IMG/VR virus record: IMGVR_UViG_3300029893_000014
Coordinates: 1 to 48,503 of that record
Reading direction: 5' to 3' (one strand)
Source: a virus
Length of the DNA: 48,503 nucleotides
Position numbers and translations under genes: made by a program. Numbering within the stretch: position 1 is the stretch's first letter; each line of letters opens with the position of its first letter. Below, piece after piece: positions 39,911 through 46,555 of this stretch. The notes beneath the pieces were generated by a model. The model was not told where the DNA came from. It saw only the letters and a program-made list of their open reading frames with translations, and did no database searches.

Positions 39911-40159
39911 ATGCTCACGCCGGAACAGAGCCGCGCCGCTAGGGGCTGGTTGGATTGGTCGCAGGCCGACCTCGCCAAGCGTGCCAATGTCGGCCTGAGC
40001 ACCGTCAGGGACTTTGAAAAAGGACGGCGGACACCGATTGCCAACAACCTCGACGCTATGCGGAAGGCGTTGGAGGCGGCCGGCATAAGGATTACCGCCG
40101 ATGGGGTCAGCGGACCCCTGGCCGCCGCCGACAAGGACGGCGGCCAGGATCAAGCCTAG
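39911..40159 (+). CDS. XRE-family transcriptional regulator
   Basis: An 82-residue protein. LTPEQSRAARGWLDWSQADL, then AKRANVGLSTVRDFEKGRRT, gives a complete XRE helix-turn-helix (helices 2-3 DLAKRANVGLSTVRDFE), followed by PIANNLDAMRKALEAAGIRI, the usual family end, and a charged tail. It is divergent from the transposase gene and very probably binds the CAACGA-NNN-TCGTTG pair between them. Its stop overlaps that of the convergent next gene by four bases. Confidence 0.85.
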   Translation: MLTPEQSRAARGWLDWSQADLAKRANVGLSTVRDFEKGRRTPIANNLDAMRKALEAAGIRITADGVSGPLAAADKDGGQDQA

Positions 40160-40368
40160 TCGTTGGTGTCGATGTCGTTGTTCAAGAACGGTGGCGGCAG
40201 CGCCGGAACATCGGCGAACCTATGGCCGTTGACGACCTTCGACACGGTGCCGCAGTTGAGGGCCAAGGTGATGGCCGTCTTGGTCAGGCTCCAGCCGGAG
40301 ACCTTGACCAGCCACTTGGCGTAAGCCGCCTTCTTGGCGGTACAGGGGAAATAGTCGTGGGTGCGCAT
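40156..40368 (-). CDS. small helix-turn-helix protein
   Basis: A 70-residue leftward gene, AGGAG about ten bases before its ATG. AAYAKWLVKVSGWSLTKTAI, TLALNCGTVSKVVNGHRFAD reads as a helix-turn-helix (LTKTAITLALNCGTVSKVVNG) of a type used by small phage regulators. Its 3' end overlaps the convergent XRE stop. Upstream lies a large hairpin (40408-40480). Confidence 0.6.
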   Translation of the reverse strand: MRTHDYFPCTAKKAAYAKWLVKVSGWSLTKTAITLALNCGTVSKVVNGHRFADVPALPPPFLNNDIDTND

Positions 40369-40407
40369 CTTAAAGAAACTCCTCTTTTGCGCGGTTAGGG
40401 AGCTTCT

Positions 40408-40480
40408 GGGCTTGAACTTGATGCGCAGACGTGCGATTCTTAGACGCGACTAGCCGCACGTCTGGCTTGGCTTCAAACCC
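40408..40480. other. long nested inverted repeat
   Basis: Inner arms AGACGTGCG (40427-40435) and CGCACGTCT (40455-40463) are perfect; outer arms GGGCTTGAA (40408-40416) and TTCAAACCC (40472-40480) pair with one mismatch. The folded unit is about 73 bases. It lies in the 185-base gene-free gap between two leftward genes. It could be an RNA structure in a leader, a small RNA, or a protein binding site; no ribosome-binding or tRNA-like feature is seen. Confidence 0.55.
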
Positions 40481-40503
40481 GGAAGCGGCTTGATTGCGGT
40501 CCA

Positions 40504-40532
40504 GGGGTCGGGTGCTCGTAACACCCGGCCCC
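40504..40532 (-). terminator. hairpin after the winged-helix gene
   Basis: GGGGTCGGGTG (40504-40514) pairs with CACCCGGCCCC (40522-40532), eleven pairs with one G-T, seven-base loop. It starts 22 bases past the stop of the leftward gene at 40554, the expected place for its terminator, though a T run is missing. Confidence 0.5.
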
Positions 40533-40553
40533 TACTACTCTCGACAGCCGGAC

Positions 40554-41018
40554 CTAGCCGCCGAGAGCTAAGCGGGTGTCATCATCGTTGCCTCCATTGT
40601 GATGGTTACCGGAAGCCGATGGGTGCTTCGACGCCGCAACCCATCGGTTGTCTTCGCGGAGAACCGCCCCTTCGTGTTTCAGGGTCCACAAGGTTCCCCT
40701 AATCGAGTTGTGCTTGAAGCCGGTTCGTTCGGTGAGCTCTTGGGTGGTGAGCCCATTCGGGGCCTCAGCGATAAGCCGCATGATGGTGGGCTTGACGGTG
40801 CCAGGTGTGGCCCGTCCTTCTTCGGTTGCAGGGGTGGCTACGGGCGGAGCGGATGCCAATGACGGCGCCGGCTCGCCACCTAGAACGGCGGCGATCTTCG
40901 ACTTGAACTCCTCGGCAGCTTCGCGCCGCCCTTCCGCCTTGCCGACCTTGAACGCTTCCTCTAGCAACGATCGGAGTGCTGCCGTTGCATCAGATAGGAT
41001 GGTTTCAATCTCGCGCAT
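40554..41018 (-). CDS. winged-helix regulator with helical N-terminus
   Basis: A 154-residue protein, GGGGAG six bases before ATG 41018. Residues 1-47 are helical (ALRSLLEEAFKVGKAEGRRE, AAEEFKSKIAAVL), then a Pro/Ala/Thr linker, then a winged helix at about 75-130: VKPTIMRLIAEAPNGLTTQE, LTERTGFKHNSIRGTLWTLK, HEGAVLREDNRWV. The last 25 residues are His/Asn/Asp-rich. This type is frequent in alphaproteobacterial prophages. A regulator is likely; targets could include the repeat at 41161. Confidence 0.68.
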   Translation of the reverse strand: MREIETILSDATAALRSLLEEAFKVGKAEGRREAAEEFKSKIAAVLGGEPAPSLASAPPVATPATEEGRATPGTVKPTIMRLIAEAPNGLTTQELTERTGFKHNSIRGTLWTLKHEGAVLREDNRWVAASKHPSASGNHHNGGNDDDTRLALGG

Positions 41019-41160
41019 GGACGACTCCCCGTTAGAGAACGAGGATCAAATAACACGCCTCTATCGCCAGCGCAAGCGGTCCTGTTTGCCCAACTTGTGT
41101 TCACGTTATGGCCAATTGGGGCAAGATGATATTAGGAGCGTCAGATGGCGACGCAACCCC

Positions 41161-41185
41161 TTGTGGCGTTTGCGCCATAATACCG
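41161..41185 (+). repeat. 25-base repeat, copy 2
   Basis: Identical to 37439-37463 in opposite orientation (TTGTGGCGTTTGCGCCATAA then TACCG). It lies about 110 bases upstream of the small gene at 41274 and about 140 bases from the start of the leftward winged-helix gene. The flanks differ from copy 1, so only the repeat is shared. Confidence 0.7.
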
Positions 41186-41194
41186 GATTTTCTT

Positions 41195-41221
41195 GACTCA
41201 CCGAATCAGTTACGGTGAGTC
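41195..41221. promoter_or_regulatory. perfect inverted repeat upstream of 41274 gene
   Basis: GACTCACCG and CGGTGAGTC, nine bases each, nine-base loop. A TTGACT (41193-41198) overlaps the left arm and could be a -35, but the matching -10 (TGAGTC) is poor. It is either an operator or an RNA hairpin in the leader. Confidence 0.45.
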
Positions 41222-41273
41222 GCCGCTTGGCGTGGCCCAAAACAACGCCAGACTCAGCAGGAGCGCAATCGTT

Positions 41274-41480
41274 ATGCCCGTCGCCGACGACCTTGACACC
41301 CCGATTCGGTATGTGAAGATCACCGGGCCTGCTGTCGATGCCTTGCAGAACCGCAAGGAGGACAACAACAACCCGCGCGTCTCTGCCGCGATACTGCGGA
41401 GAACCTTCCACAGCGTGAAGGACGGCATCGTTGCCGGCCTGGCATCGCTTGTCGCGGCCACGGATGACCGCATTCGATAG
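41274..41480 (+). CDS. hypothetical 68-residue protein
   Basis: AGGAG ten bases before ATG 41274. MPVADDLDTPIRYVKITGPA then VDALQNRKEDNNNPRVSAAI, LRRTFHSVKDGIVAGLASLV. A small alpha/beta protein with a hydrophobic helix at its end. Unrecognised. It has its own leader with two inverted repeats and its own terminator, so it is an isolated transcription unit, perhaps a moron. Confidence 0.55.
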   Translation: MPVADDLDTPIRYVKITGPAVDALQNRKEDNNNPRVSAAILRRTFHSVKDGIVAGLASLVAATDDRIR

Positions 41481-41503
41481 CACCCGAACGGACTTTCCAT
41501 GAA

Positions 41504-41533
41504 AACAGCGCCGCCTCTAGAAGCGGCGCTGTT
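41504..41533. terminator. strong hairpin terminator
   Basis: AACAGCGCCGC (41504-41514) pairs perfectly with GCGGCGCTGTT (41523-41533), eleven pairs, eight-base loop, 23 bases after the 41274 gene stop. On the minus strand it is followed by TTTTC, so it may work in both directions. Confidence 0.7.
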
Positions 41534-41683
41534 ATAGCAGGTGCACTCCAGCCCTTGAGGGTGGTCGCCTACCTACAACCGAAATATAGCAGACTCAGTG
41601 TGAGAAATCAAGGTCTTGTTAAGCCACTGACAGCGCACACGAAACAACATTTTATGCGGTTTCTCATTCCGCTCGCGGCTTAA

Positions 41684-41726
41684 GGGGGAGGCTGGCGCGC
41701 ATACCCCTAGCGCAGCCGCCTCCCCC
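41684..41726. other. long G/C hairpin before the phosphoesterase gene
   Basis: GGGGGAGGC (41684-41692) pairs with GCCTCCCCC (41718-41726), nine perfect pairs, around a 25-base loop that can fold further (GCGC/GCGC). It sits 43 bases upstream of ATG 41770. It may be a leader structure or a terminator guarding the lysis-side operon. The rest of 41534-41770 holds no gene that I can see. Confidence 0.5.
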
Positions 41727-41769
41727 TACCCTTTCCAGACTTCCCCTCAACAGCTTCGGGAGCGACGGC

Positions 41770-42765
41770 ATGACCCTGCCATCCGTCAGCGACGAGGAAT
41801 TTATATCGGTATGGAACCGGCTCCGCTCACCGGAACAGGTGGCACGGGTCATCGGCGTAAACGTCCGCAACGTCTATGCCAGGCGGACCCGCATCGAACA
41901 GCGGCTCAACATCGTCCTGGCGGCCGAAACGGACATGACCAATCGCGCCCAGGTCAACCTGCCAAAGCGCGGCCACCGCCATACCCTAAAGATCACCAAC
42001 GGCATGGCCGTGGTGTTCTCCGATGCGCATTTCTGGCCGAACGATGATCGGTCAACCGCCTACCTTGCGTTAATCGAGCTAATCAAGGAGTACAAGCCGA
42101 AAATTGTTATCGCCAATGGGGACATCTTCGACGGGGCACGCATCTCACGCCATCCCCCGATCGGCTGGGCCAATCTGCCGGAGGTCGCTGACGAACTGGC
42201 CGCCTGCCAGGAACGCATGGCCGAGATCGAAGCCATTGCCAAGTTGGCCCGCAAGGACGTGATGTTGGCGTGGTCGGCAGGGAATCACGACAGTCGCTTC
42301 GCGGTCAAACTCGCGACCGTAGCCCCGGATTATATCCGGGTTCACGGCACCGACCTGAAGGACCATTTCCCGGCATGGTCACTGGCGTGGTCGGCCGAAC
42401 TGAACGGCCATACCATGGTCAAGCACCGCTGGCACAATGGCATCCATGCCACATGGAACAACGTGCTCAAGTCCGGCCGCAACATCGTCACCAGCCACCT
42501 TCATCGTTTGATGGTGACGGCGTACTCCGACTACAACGGTCGGCGCTGGGGTGTCGACACCGGAACGCTGGCCGAGTTCGGTCCTGAACACGATAAAAAT
42601 ACATGGGGCGAGGACAACCCCTTCAATTGGTGCGAGGGGTTTGCCACGCTGAGTTTCGATGACAAGGGGCGCCTACTGCCGCCGGAACTCTGCGAATGCA
42701 TCGACGGCCGGGCCTACTTCCGGGGCCAAGTGGTCGTAGCGAAACCGAAGCGCCGGGCCAAGTGA
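41770..42765 (+). CDS. calcineurin-like metallophosphoesterase with N-terminal HTH
   Basis: A 331-residue protein. Residues 12-45 (ISVWNRLRSPEQVARVIGVN, VRNVYARRTRIEQRL) form a helix-turn-helix. The phosphoesterase part has the metal motifs: FSDAHFW (D85, H87), NGDIFDG (D118, D121), GNHD (171-174) and SHLHR (H243-x-H245, in place of GHTH). It is common in phages, where its substrate is unknown; a nucleic acid or nucleotide is plausible given the HTH. First gene of the lysis-side operon, overlapping the next start. Confidence 0.85.
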   Translation: MTLPSVSDEEFISVWNRLRSPEQVARVIGVNVRNVYARRTRIEQRLNIVLAAETDMTNRAQVNLPKRGHRHTLKITNGMAVVFSDAHFWPNDDRSTAYLALIELIKEYKPKIVIANGDIFDGARISRHPPIGWANLPEVADELAACQERMAEIEAIAKLARKDVMLAWSAGNHDSRFAVKLATVAPDYIRVHGTDLKDHFPAWSLAWSAELNGHTMVKHRWHNGIHATWNNVLKSGRNIVTSHLHRLMVTAYSDYNGRRWGVDTGTLAEFGPEHDKNTWGEDNPFNWCEGFATLSFDDKGRLLPPELCECIDGRAYFRGQVVVAKPKRRAK

Positions 42766-43079
42766 TGACCCGGACCCGCCTGCCCAACCGCCGCCCGTCT
42801 GTGGTGCTCGATTTCTACTTCGATGGTCAGCACTATCACGGCTCCTATTCGCCATACCTGGACGGCAGGCCAGCCGAGGTGTTCCTGAACGCGGCCCGTG
42901 TCGGCTCACCGATGCAGGCCATAGCGAAGGGCTACGCCACCGTCGCCAGTCTGGCGCTGCAACACGGCTGCCCCCTCGACGTGATCCGCAAGGCCCTGCC
43001 GAAGAACGATGACGGCTCGCCGTCAGAACCGATGGGCATGTTCCTCGACATGGTGGCGGGGGATATTGCTGAAACCTAA
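42765..43079 (+). CDS. TSCPD-domain-like protein
   Basis: A 104-residue protein whose ATG overlaps the upstream stop. LDFYFDGQHYHGSYSPYLDG then RPAEVFLNAARVGSPMQAIA, SLALQHGCPLDVIRKALPKN and PMGMFLDMVAGDI match the small TSCPD-like domain found at the end of class II ribonucleotide reductases and as free-standing phage proteins. A nucleotide-metabolism link is known only for the fused forms; the role of the free form is unclear. Confidence 0.65.
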   Translation: MTRTRLPNRRPSVVLDFYFDGQHYHGSYSPYLDGRPAEVFLNAARVGSPMQAIAKGYATVASLALQHGCPLDVIRKALPKNDDGSPSEPMGMFLDMVAGDIAET

Positions 43080-43097
43080 CTGGAAAGGAGACTACGA

Positions 43098-43253
43098 ATG
43101 GGCAAGTACCTGGCGCTCGTCATCATCGCAATCGTGGCGGCGGTTGCCGCATTTGCGGTGTTCAGTCCTGGCGTGTTCCTGCTGACGGCAGGTGCCATTG
43201 TCATCGCGGCTGGGCTGGCAACCTACTACCTGAGCCAAGCCAAGGGCGGGTGA
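43098..43253 (+). CDS. small two-helix membrane protein, holin candidate
   Basis: A 51-codon gene with AAGGAG eight bases before its ATG. MGKYLALVIIAIVAAVAAFA (TM about 4-22) and GVFLLTAGAIVIAAGLATYY (TM about 25-44), then LSQAKGG. Two helices joined by a short turn, with a basic C-terminus, fit a class II holin hairpin. It lies six bases before the endolysin gene, the normal holin position. No sequence family is recognised. Confidence 0.6.
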   Translation: MGKYLALVIIAIVAAVAAFAVFSPGVFLLTAGAIVIAAGLATYYLSQAKGG

Positions 43254-43259
43254 CAGTTC

Positions 43260-43967
43260 ATGCGCAAGATTCATACCCTTGTGTGGCACTATACGGCGAC
43301 CCCCAAAGGGCGAGAAGTATCGGTTGACGAAGTGCGGCAGTGGCATCGCGCCCGAGGCTTCGCAGATGTCGGCTACCACAAGCTCGTCCATCTCGACGGC
43401 AGCGTCAGCGAGGGTCGGCCAGAACGGCAGGTCGGCGCCCACGTCAAGGGCCGCAACACCGGCACCCTTGGCTACTGCTACGTCGGCGGGCTCAGAAAAG
43501 CCGGCGACACGAACGGCACCGATACCCGCACAGCGGCTCAGAAAGCCACAATACTGCGGCTCACCAAGGAGGCCATCGCCAAGTACGATTTGACCGATGT
43601 CTGTGGGCATAGAGACCTCGCCGCGACCGACTGCCCTGGCTTCAATGCTCGGCGGGAGTATGGGGACTTACTCAGGACCGCGCCGCCTGGCCCGCCTGAT
43701 GAAGACCCAGCCGATGATACCAGCGAACTTAAGGCGTCCCGCACCGTGAGAGCAGCAGCGACCGGCGAAGTTCTTGGAGCCGCCAAGGTGGCCGAGAGCA
43801 CTCACGACATCGTGAGCGCAGCGCAGCAGGCAGAAAGCTCACTTAGCACCGGAACGATTGTTGGGCTCGCCATCGGCGTTCTCATCATGATCGCCTGCGG
43901 AGTTGTGCTCTACGCCCGCTGGGACGATGCCGGTCGGCCGACCCCATGGAAGCGAAAGGAAGCCTAG
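43260..43967 (+). CDS. T7 lysozyme-like amidase endolysin with C-terminal membrane anchor
   Basis: A 235-residue protein. Residues 1-140 are an Amidase_2 (N-acetylmuramoyl-L-alanine amidase) domain: TLVWHYTATPKGREV (zinc H10), DVGYHKLVH (Y39), VGAHVKGRNTGTLGYCYVGG and VCGHRDLAATDCPGFN (zinc H117, C125). T123 stands where T7 lysozyme has its catalytic Lys. A linker with an Ala-rich helix follows, then one membrane segment at 198-219 (GTIVGLAIGVLIMIACGVVL) and a basic end. A C-terminal anchor is unusual for an endolysin and suggests membrane-controlled release or a fixed topology. Confidence 0.85.
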   Translation: MRKIHTLVWHYTATPKGREVSVDEVRQWHRARGFADVGYHKLVHLDGSVSEGRPERQVGAHVKGRNTGTLGYCYVGGLRKAGDTNGTDTRTAAQKATILRLTKEAIAKYDLTDVCGHRDLAATDCPGFNARREYGDLLRTAPPGPPDEDPADDTSELKASRTVRAAATGEVLGAAKVAESTHDIVSAAQQAESSLSTGTIVGLAIGVLIMIACGVVLYARWDDAGRPTPWKRKEA

Positions 43968-43976
43968 CCAAACGAA

Positions 43977-44005
43977 ACCCCGCTGGGTATAATGTCCAGC
44001 GGGGT
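43977..44005. terminator. terminator after the endolysin gene
   Basis: ACCCCGCTGG (43977-43986) and CCAGCGGGGT (43996-44005) form ten perfect pairs with a nine-base loop, starting ten bases after the endolysin stop and ending 28 bases before the convergent gene's stop. It could serve both strands. Confidence 0.7.
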
Positions 44006-44032
44006 CAAGATGGTGGCAAGTCTTACTCCAGG

Positions 44033-44371
44033 CTAGGCGGCGGGACGCTCTTGTGTCTCGCCGCTTTCCTGTTGGCGGCCTGCCTGCGGGAATAGAAACC
44101 GAAACCACGTCGGTCCTTCCTCAGTGTTGTCATCGCGCGGTGCCCACCGTCGCGGGTCATTGACGCCCATTGCCCGCAAGAAGGCGTCCAAACGGGCGAT
44201 CATCCGTGACGTGGTGTTGGTGTGCCCGTCCGCGAATGATGCCGCTGAGCAGAATAACCCATCGGCAAACTGGAATAGTAGACTAGTGGCCTCGTCCCAT
44301 GAGGCAGCTCGACCAATTATAAAGTCATTGGCATAGACGTTGCGCATCCCGCGTTGTTCACGCTTGGTCAT
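44033..44371 (-). CDS. hypothetical leftward gene splitting the lysis cassette
   Basis: A 112-residue protein; GGAG six bases before ATG 44371 makes this start better than the ATG at 44434. MTKREQRGMRNVYANDFIIG, SLLFQFADGLFCSAASFADG, NTTSRMIARLDAFLRAMGVN, GPTWFRFLFPQ. Helical with aromatic patches; no family recognised. It stands between endolysin and spanins with its own upstream palindrome (44450-44465), so it looks like an inserted regulated moron. Confidence 0.55.
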   Translation of the reverse strand: MTKREQRGMRNVYANDFIIGRAASWDEATSLLFQFADGLFCSAASFADGHTNTTSRMIARLDAFLRAMGVNDPRRWAPRDDNTEEGPTWFRFLFPQAGRQQESGETQERPAA

Positions 44372-44449
44372 CACTGTCTCCACGTTGTCAAAGAGCGGTA
44401 GCCAGCCCATCTGGCTACTCTTATATGATAGCATAACCCCGCGTTCGAT

Positions 44450-44465
44450 GCAACAACTTTGTTGC
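44450..44465. promoter_or_regulatory. palindrome GCAACAA-CT-TTGTTGC
   Basis: A perfect 16-base inverted repeat about 80 bases upstream of the leftward gene and about 90 bases upstream of the spanin promoter. It resembles in form, but not exactly in sequence, the CAACGA-NNN-TCGTTG operators at 39.8 kb. Operator function is inferred. Confidence 0.45.
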
Positions 44466-44536
44466 GTTGCGCAATACACATTCTACTGTCGTGGCGTTAA
44501 TACAGGTGACAGTAAAGGATGGCACGGAGACTATTC

Positions 44537-44565
44537 TTGATGCCGCAGGCCGTCTGTGCTAGAAA
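44537..44565 (+). promoter_or_regulatory. candidate promoter of the spanin pair
   Basis: TTGATG (44537-44542), 17 bases, TAGAAA (44560-44565), followed by a 31-base leader with GGAGAG before ATG 44597. A separate promoter makes sense because the leftward gene and a terminator cut the spanins off from the endolysin transcript. Confidence 0.5.
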
Positions 44566-44596
44566 GACCTAAAACCTCAAACGGAGAGACTTGTCA

Positions 44597-44851
44597 ATGT
44601 GGATTGCACTATTCAAGGGCCTGGGCTGGCTGCTCAGCCCGGTAGGCCGCATCGCCGCCATGATCGGCATGGCGCTTATCTTCATCATGTCGGTCTACGT
44701 CAAGAGCCGGCAGGCCGGCAAGCAGGCCGAGCGCAGCCGCGCCAAGGCGGCTCGTGAAAAAGCCGCCAGCCAGGCCAAGCAGATCAGGGACAAGACGGCT
44801 TCGCAGCCTGTCGACACCCAGCGCAAGGAACTGGAAAAATGGGAAAGGTAG
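44597..44851 (+). CDS. i-spanin (Rz-like)
   Basis: An 84-residue protein; GGAGAG about ten bases before ATG 44597. One membrane helix (about 16-36, VGRIAAMIGMALIFIMSVYV), then a charged coiled coil to the end (KSRQAGKQAERSRAKAAREK, SQAKQIRDKTASQPVDTQRK, ELEKWER). This is the inner-membrane spanin layout. The o-spanin gene starts inside its last codons. It bridges to the lipoprotein and fuses the two membranes in the last step of lysis. Confidence 0.78.
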   Translation: MWIALFKGLGWLLSPVGRIAAMIGMALIFIMSVYVKSRQAGKQAERSRAKAAREKAASQAKQIRDKTASQPVDTQRKELEKWER

Positions 44852-45042
44852 TCGCCATCGCTGTGGCTCTGCTGTTGGCGGGCTGTGCCACCAGTGCCAT
44901 GCAGGACCAGCTCGTGTTCTGTGACGGCGCTCAGCCGATCCGGCCGTCTAAGGGCGAGACTATCACGTTGAGCGATAGCTTGGTGCGGCAGATTCAGGAG
45001 CACAACCGGATCGGCGCCAAGGCGTGCGGGTGGAAGCCATGA
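44839..45042 (+). CDS. o-spanin lipoprotein (Rz1-like)
   Basis: A 67-residue protein starting in another frame 13 bases before the i-spanin stop. MGKVVAIAVALLLAGCATSA is a lipoprotein signal with lipobox LAGC (Cys16). The mature part, FCDGAQPIRPSKGETITLSD then SLVRQIQEHNRIGAKACGWK, has the P-I-x-P-S...T/L-S...I-x-x-H/N-N...C-G-W pattern of many phage outer-membrane spanins. The overlap with an Rz-like gene makes the pair convincing. Confidence 0.82.
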   Translation: MGKVVAIAVALLLAGCATSAMQDQLVFCDGAQPIRPSKGETITLSDSLVRQIQEHNRIGAKACGWKP

Positions 45043-45046
45043 GTGT

Positions 45047-45123
45047 TGGCGTTCCCGGCAGGACTCGAACCTGCAACTTTCCGATTAGAAGTCGGACGCT
45101 CTATCCGGTTGAGCTACGGGAAC
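45047..45123 (-). tRNA. tRNA-Arg (anticodon TCT), CCA encoded
   Basis: On the minus strand the acceptor GTTCCCG pairs with CGGGAAC; the D arm is GCTC...GAGC; the anticodon stem TCCGA/TCGGA carries the loop CTTCTAA, giving anticodon TCT; the T arm is GCAGG-TTCGAGT-CCTGC; discriminator G is followed by an encoded CCA (45047-45049). All arms are complete, so it should be functional. It reads AGA. Its 3' end lies four bases past the o-spanin stop, facing the phage genes. Confidence 0.95.
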
Positions 45124-45564
45124 AAAATCCTGCACGTCCATGATGGCATCTTCAGCGTCGGTGAACACGGTTGTCACTGTTCCGTCTGCTTCATTAAGGC
45201 CGAAGATGAGGTTGCTGGTCGGAGATCGGCGGCGGGCATAACGGTCCCTGGAATCGGCGCGACGTGTTTCGTCGGCAAGCGCTGCGATCTCCTCGCGCAC
45301 AGCGGCCATGTCAACGCCCTTGACGCGCTCCAGGTAGCGCAGCACAGCATGGTCGGAAATGTGCAGGCCAGTGGCCGTCGCGGTCTTGCGGCGCTGCTCT
45401 TCCAGCTTCACCGCGTCGAGGCGGGCGCGCAGTTCATTGAGTACCGTCGCCTGTTGGTTGAAGGCGCGGCCGAGTTCGTACTTAAGATTGCGAAGAGCCT
45501 CGTCGTCTAGTTGAACGATGCTATCGCGAGGGGAATTATCACCTTGACTGAACAGGCCAGACAT
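45085..45564 (-). CDS. hypothetical protein running into the tRNA
   Basis: A 159-residue protein from ATG 45564 (an earlier ATG at 45594 overlaps the divergent transposase start; neither has a good ribosome site). LDDEALRNLKYELGRAFNQQ, RARLDAVKLEEQRRKTATAT, then HISDHAVLRYLERVKGVDMA (a conserved segment of a phage/host family) and RRSPTSNLIFGLNEADGTVT. The last residues VAQPDRASDF are a translation of the tRNA 5' half, and the stop TAA is the end of the anticodon loop. The original C-terminus was probably lost in a recombination at the tRNA. Confidence 0.6.
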   Translation of the reverse strand: MSGLFSQGDNSPRDSIVQLDDEALRNLKYELGRAFNQQATVLNELRARLDAVKLEEQRRKTATATGLHISDHAVLRYLERVKGVDMAAVREEIAALADETRRADSRDRYARRRSPTSNLIFGLNEADGTVTTVFTDAEDAIMDVQDFVPVAQPDRASDF

Positions 45565-45592
45565 GCCATATTGGTGGTCAAGGAGATTAGCC

Positions 45593-46555
45593 ATGACCAC
45601 AGTGGACCTGACGAACCCGATTTTCACTGACGCGGAAGCGGCTCGGAAACATTTCGAGGCGATCCGTTGGCCCGATGGCCCTTACTGCCCGTACTGCGGT
45701 CAGATGGACAGCGCGAAGCTCTTGGGCGGAAAATCGATGGGGCCGGGCTGGTACCACTGCAAGGACTGCCGACGTAAGTTTACGGCCCAGGTCGGCACGA
45801 TTTACGAGCGCTCGCATATCCCGATGACGAAATGGCTCCTCGCAACGCATCTTATGTGCGCCAGCAAGAAGGGTATTTCTGCGCACCAGCTGCATCGGAT
45901 GCTTGGCCTTCCGTACAAGACGGCGTGGTTCATGGCGCACCGCATTCGTGAGGGTATGCGCGAGTTGAACCCGGCGCCGGGATCGATGGGCGGTAACGGC
46001 AAGACTGTCGAGGCTGATGAGGCATTCATTGGTGGTAAAGAGAAGAACCGCCACCGCAGCCAGCGGGCCAAGCATCGCCTTGGCGGTAGCTGGGGAAAAG
46101 AGACGGTGTTCTCCCTGGTGGAGCGGAAGGGCCGCGTCCGTTCCATCCATACCCCAAGCGTGACCGCTGCCACATTGCGGCCGATCCTTGTTGAGCTTTT
46201 GGAAGGTCGGACCAAACTGATGACTGACGACGCTGGTCAGTACCGTTTCATGTACCGCGATTTTCAGCATGAGATCGTCAATCACGGTGCTGGCGAATAT
46301 GTGCGCGGGGAAGCTCACACCAACACGGTTGAAAGCTATTTCGCGGTGTTGAAGCGCGGGATCATCGGCACCTATCACCACGTCAGCGCTCAGCACTTGA
46401 AGCGGTATCTTGCCGAGTTCGATTTCCGGTACAACGAACGTGCGGCGCTCAACGTCACCGACGCGGCGCGGGCGAGCAAGGCGGTCAAGGGTGCGGTCGG
46501 CAAGCGAATGACCTATCAAAGCACTAATGGCCGACAGATCGAAGCCCACGCCTAG
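45593..46555 (+). mobile_element. IS1595-family transposase gene (second copy, diverged)
   Basis: A 320-residue transposase; AAGGAG seven bases before ATG 45593. Zinc ribbon YCPYCGQMD...WYHCKDCRRKF (Cys 32, 35, 56, 59), helix-turn-helix SKKGISAHQLHRMLGLPYKT, and DDE residues VEADEAFIGGKEKN (D142), LMTDDAGQYRF (D212/D213), HTNTVESYFAVLKRG (E247). It belongs to a different subgroup from the copy at 38.8 kb. Its stop shares CTAG with the stop of the convergent small gene, leaving no room for a terminal repeat right after it; I found none by eye. Confidence 0.9.

Noticed and set aside
38456-40160. Terminal inverted repeats or target duplications of the first IS1595-type element
   Set aside because: Looked for matching ends by eye on both sides and found none that I trust; a computed search is needed.
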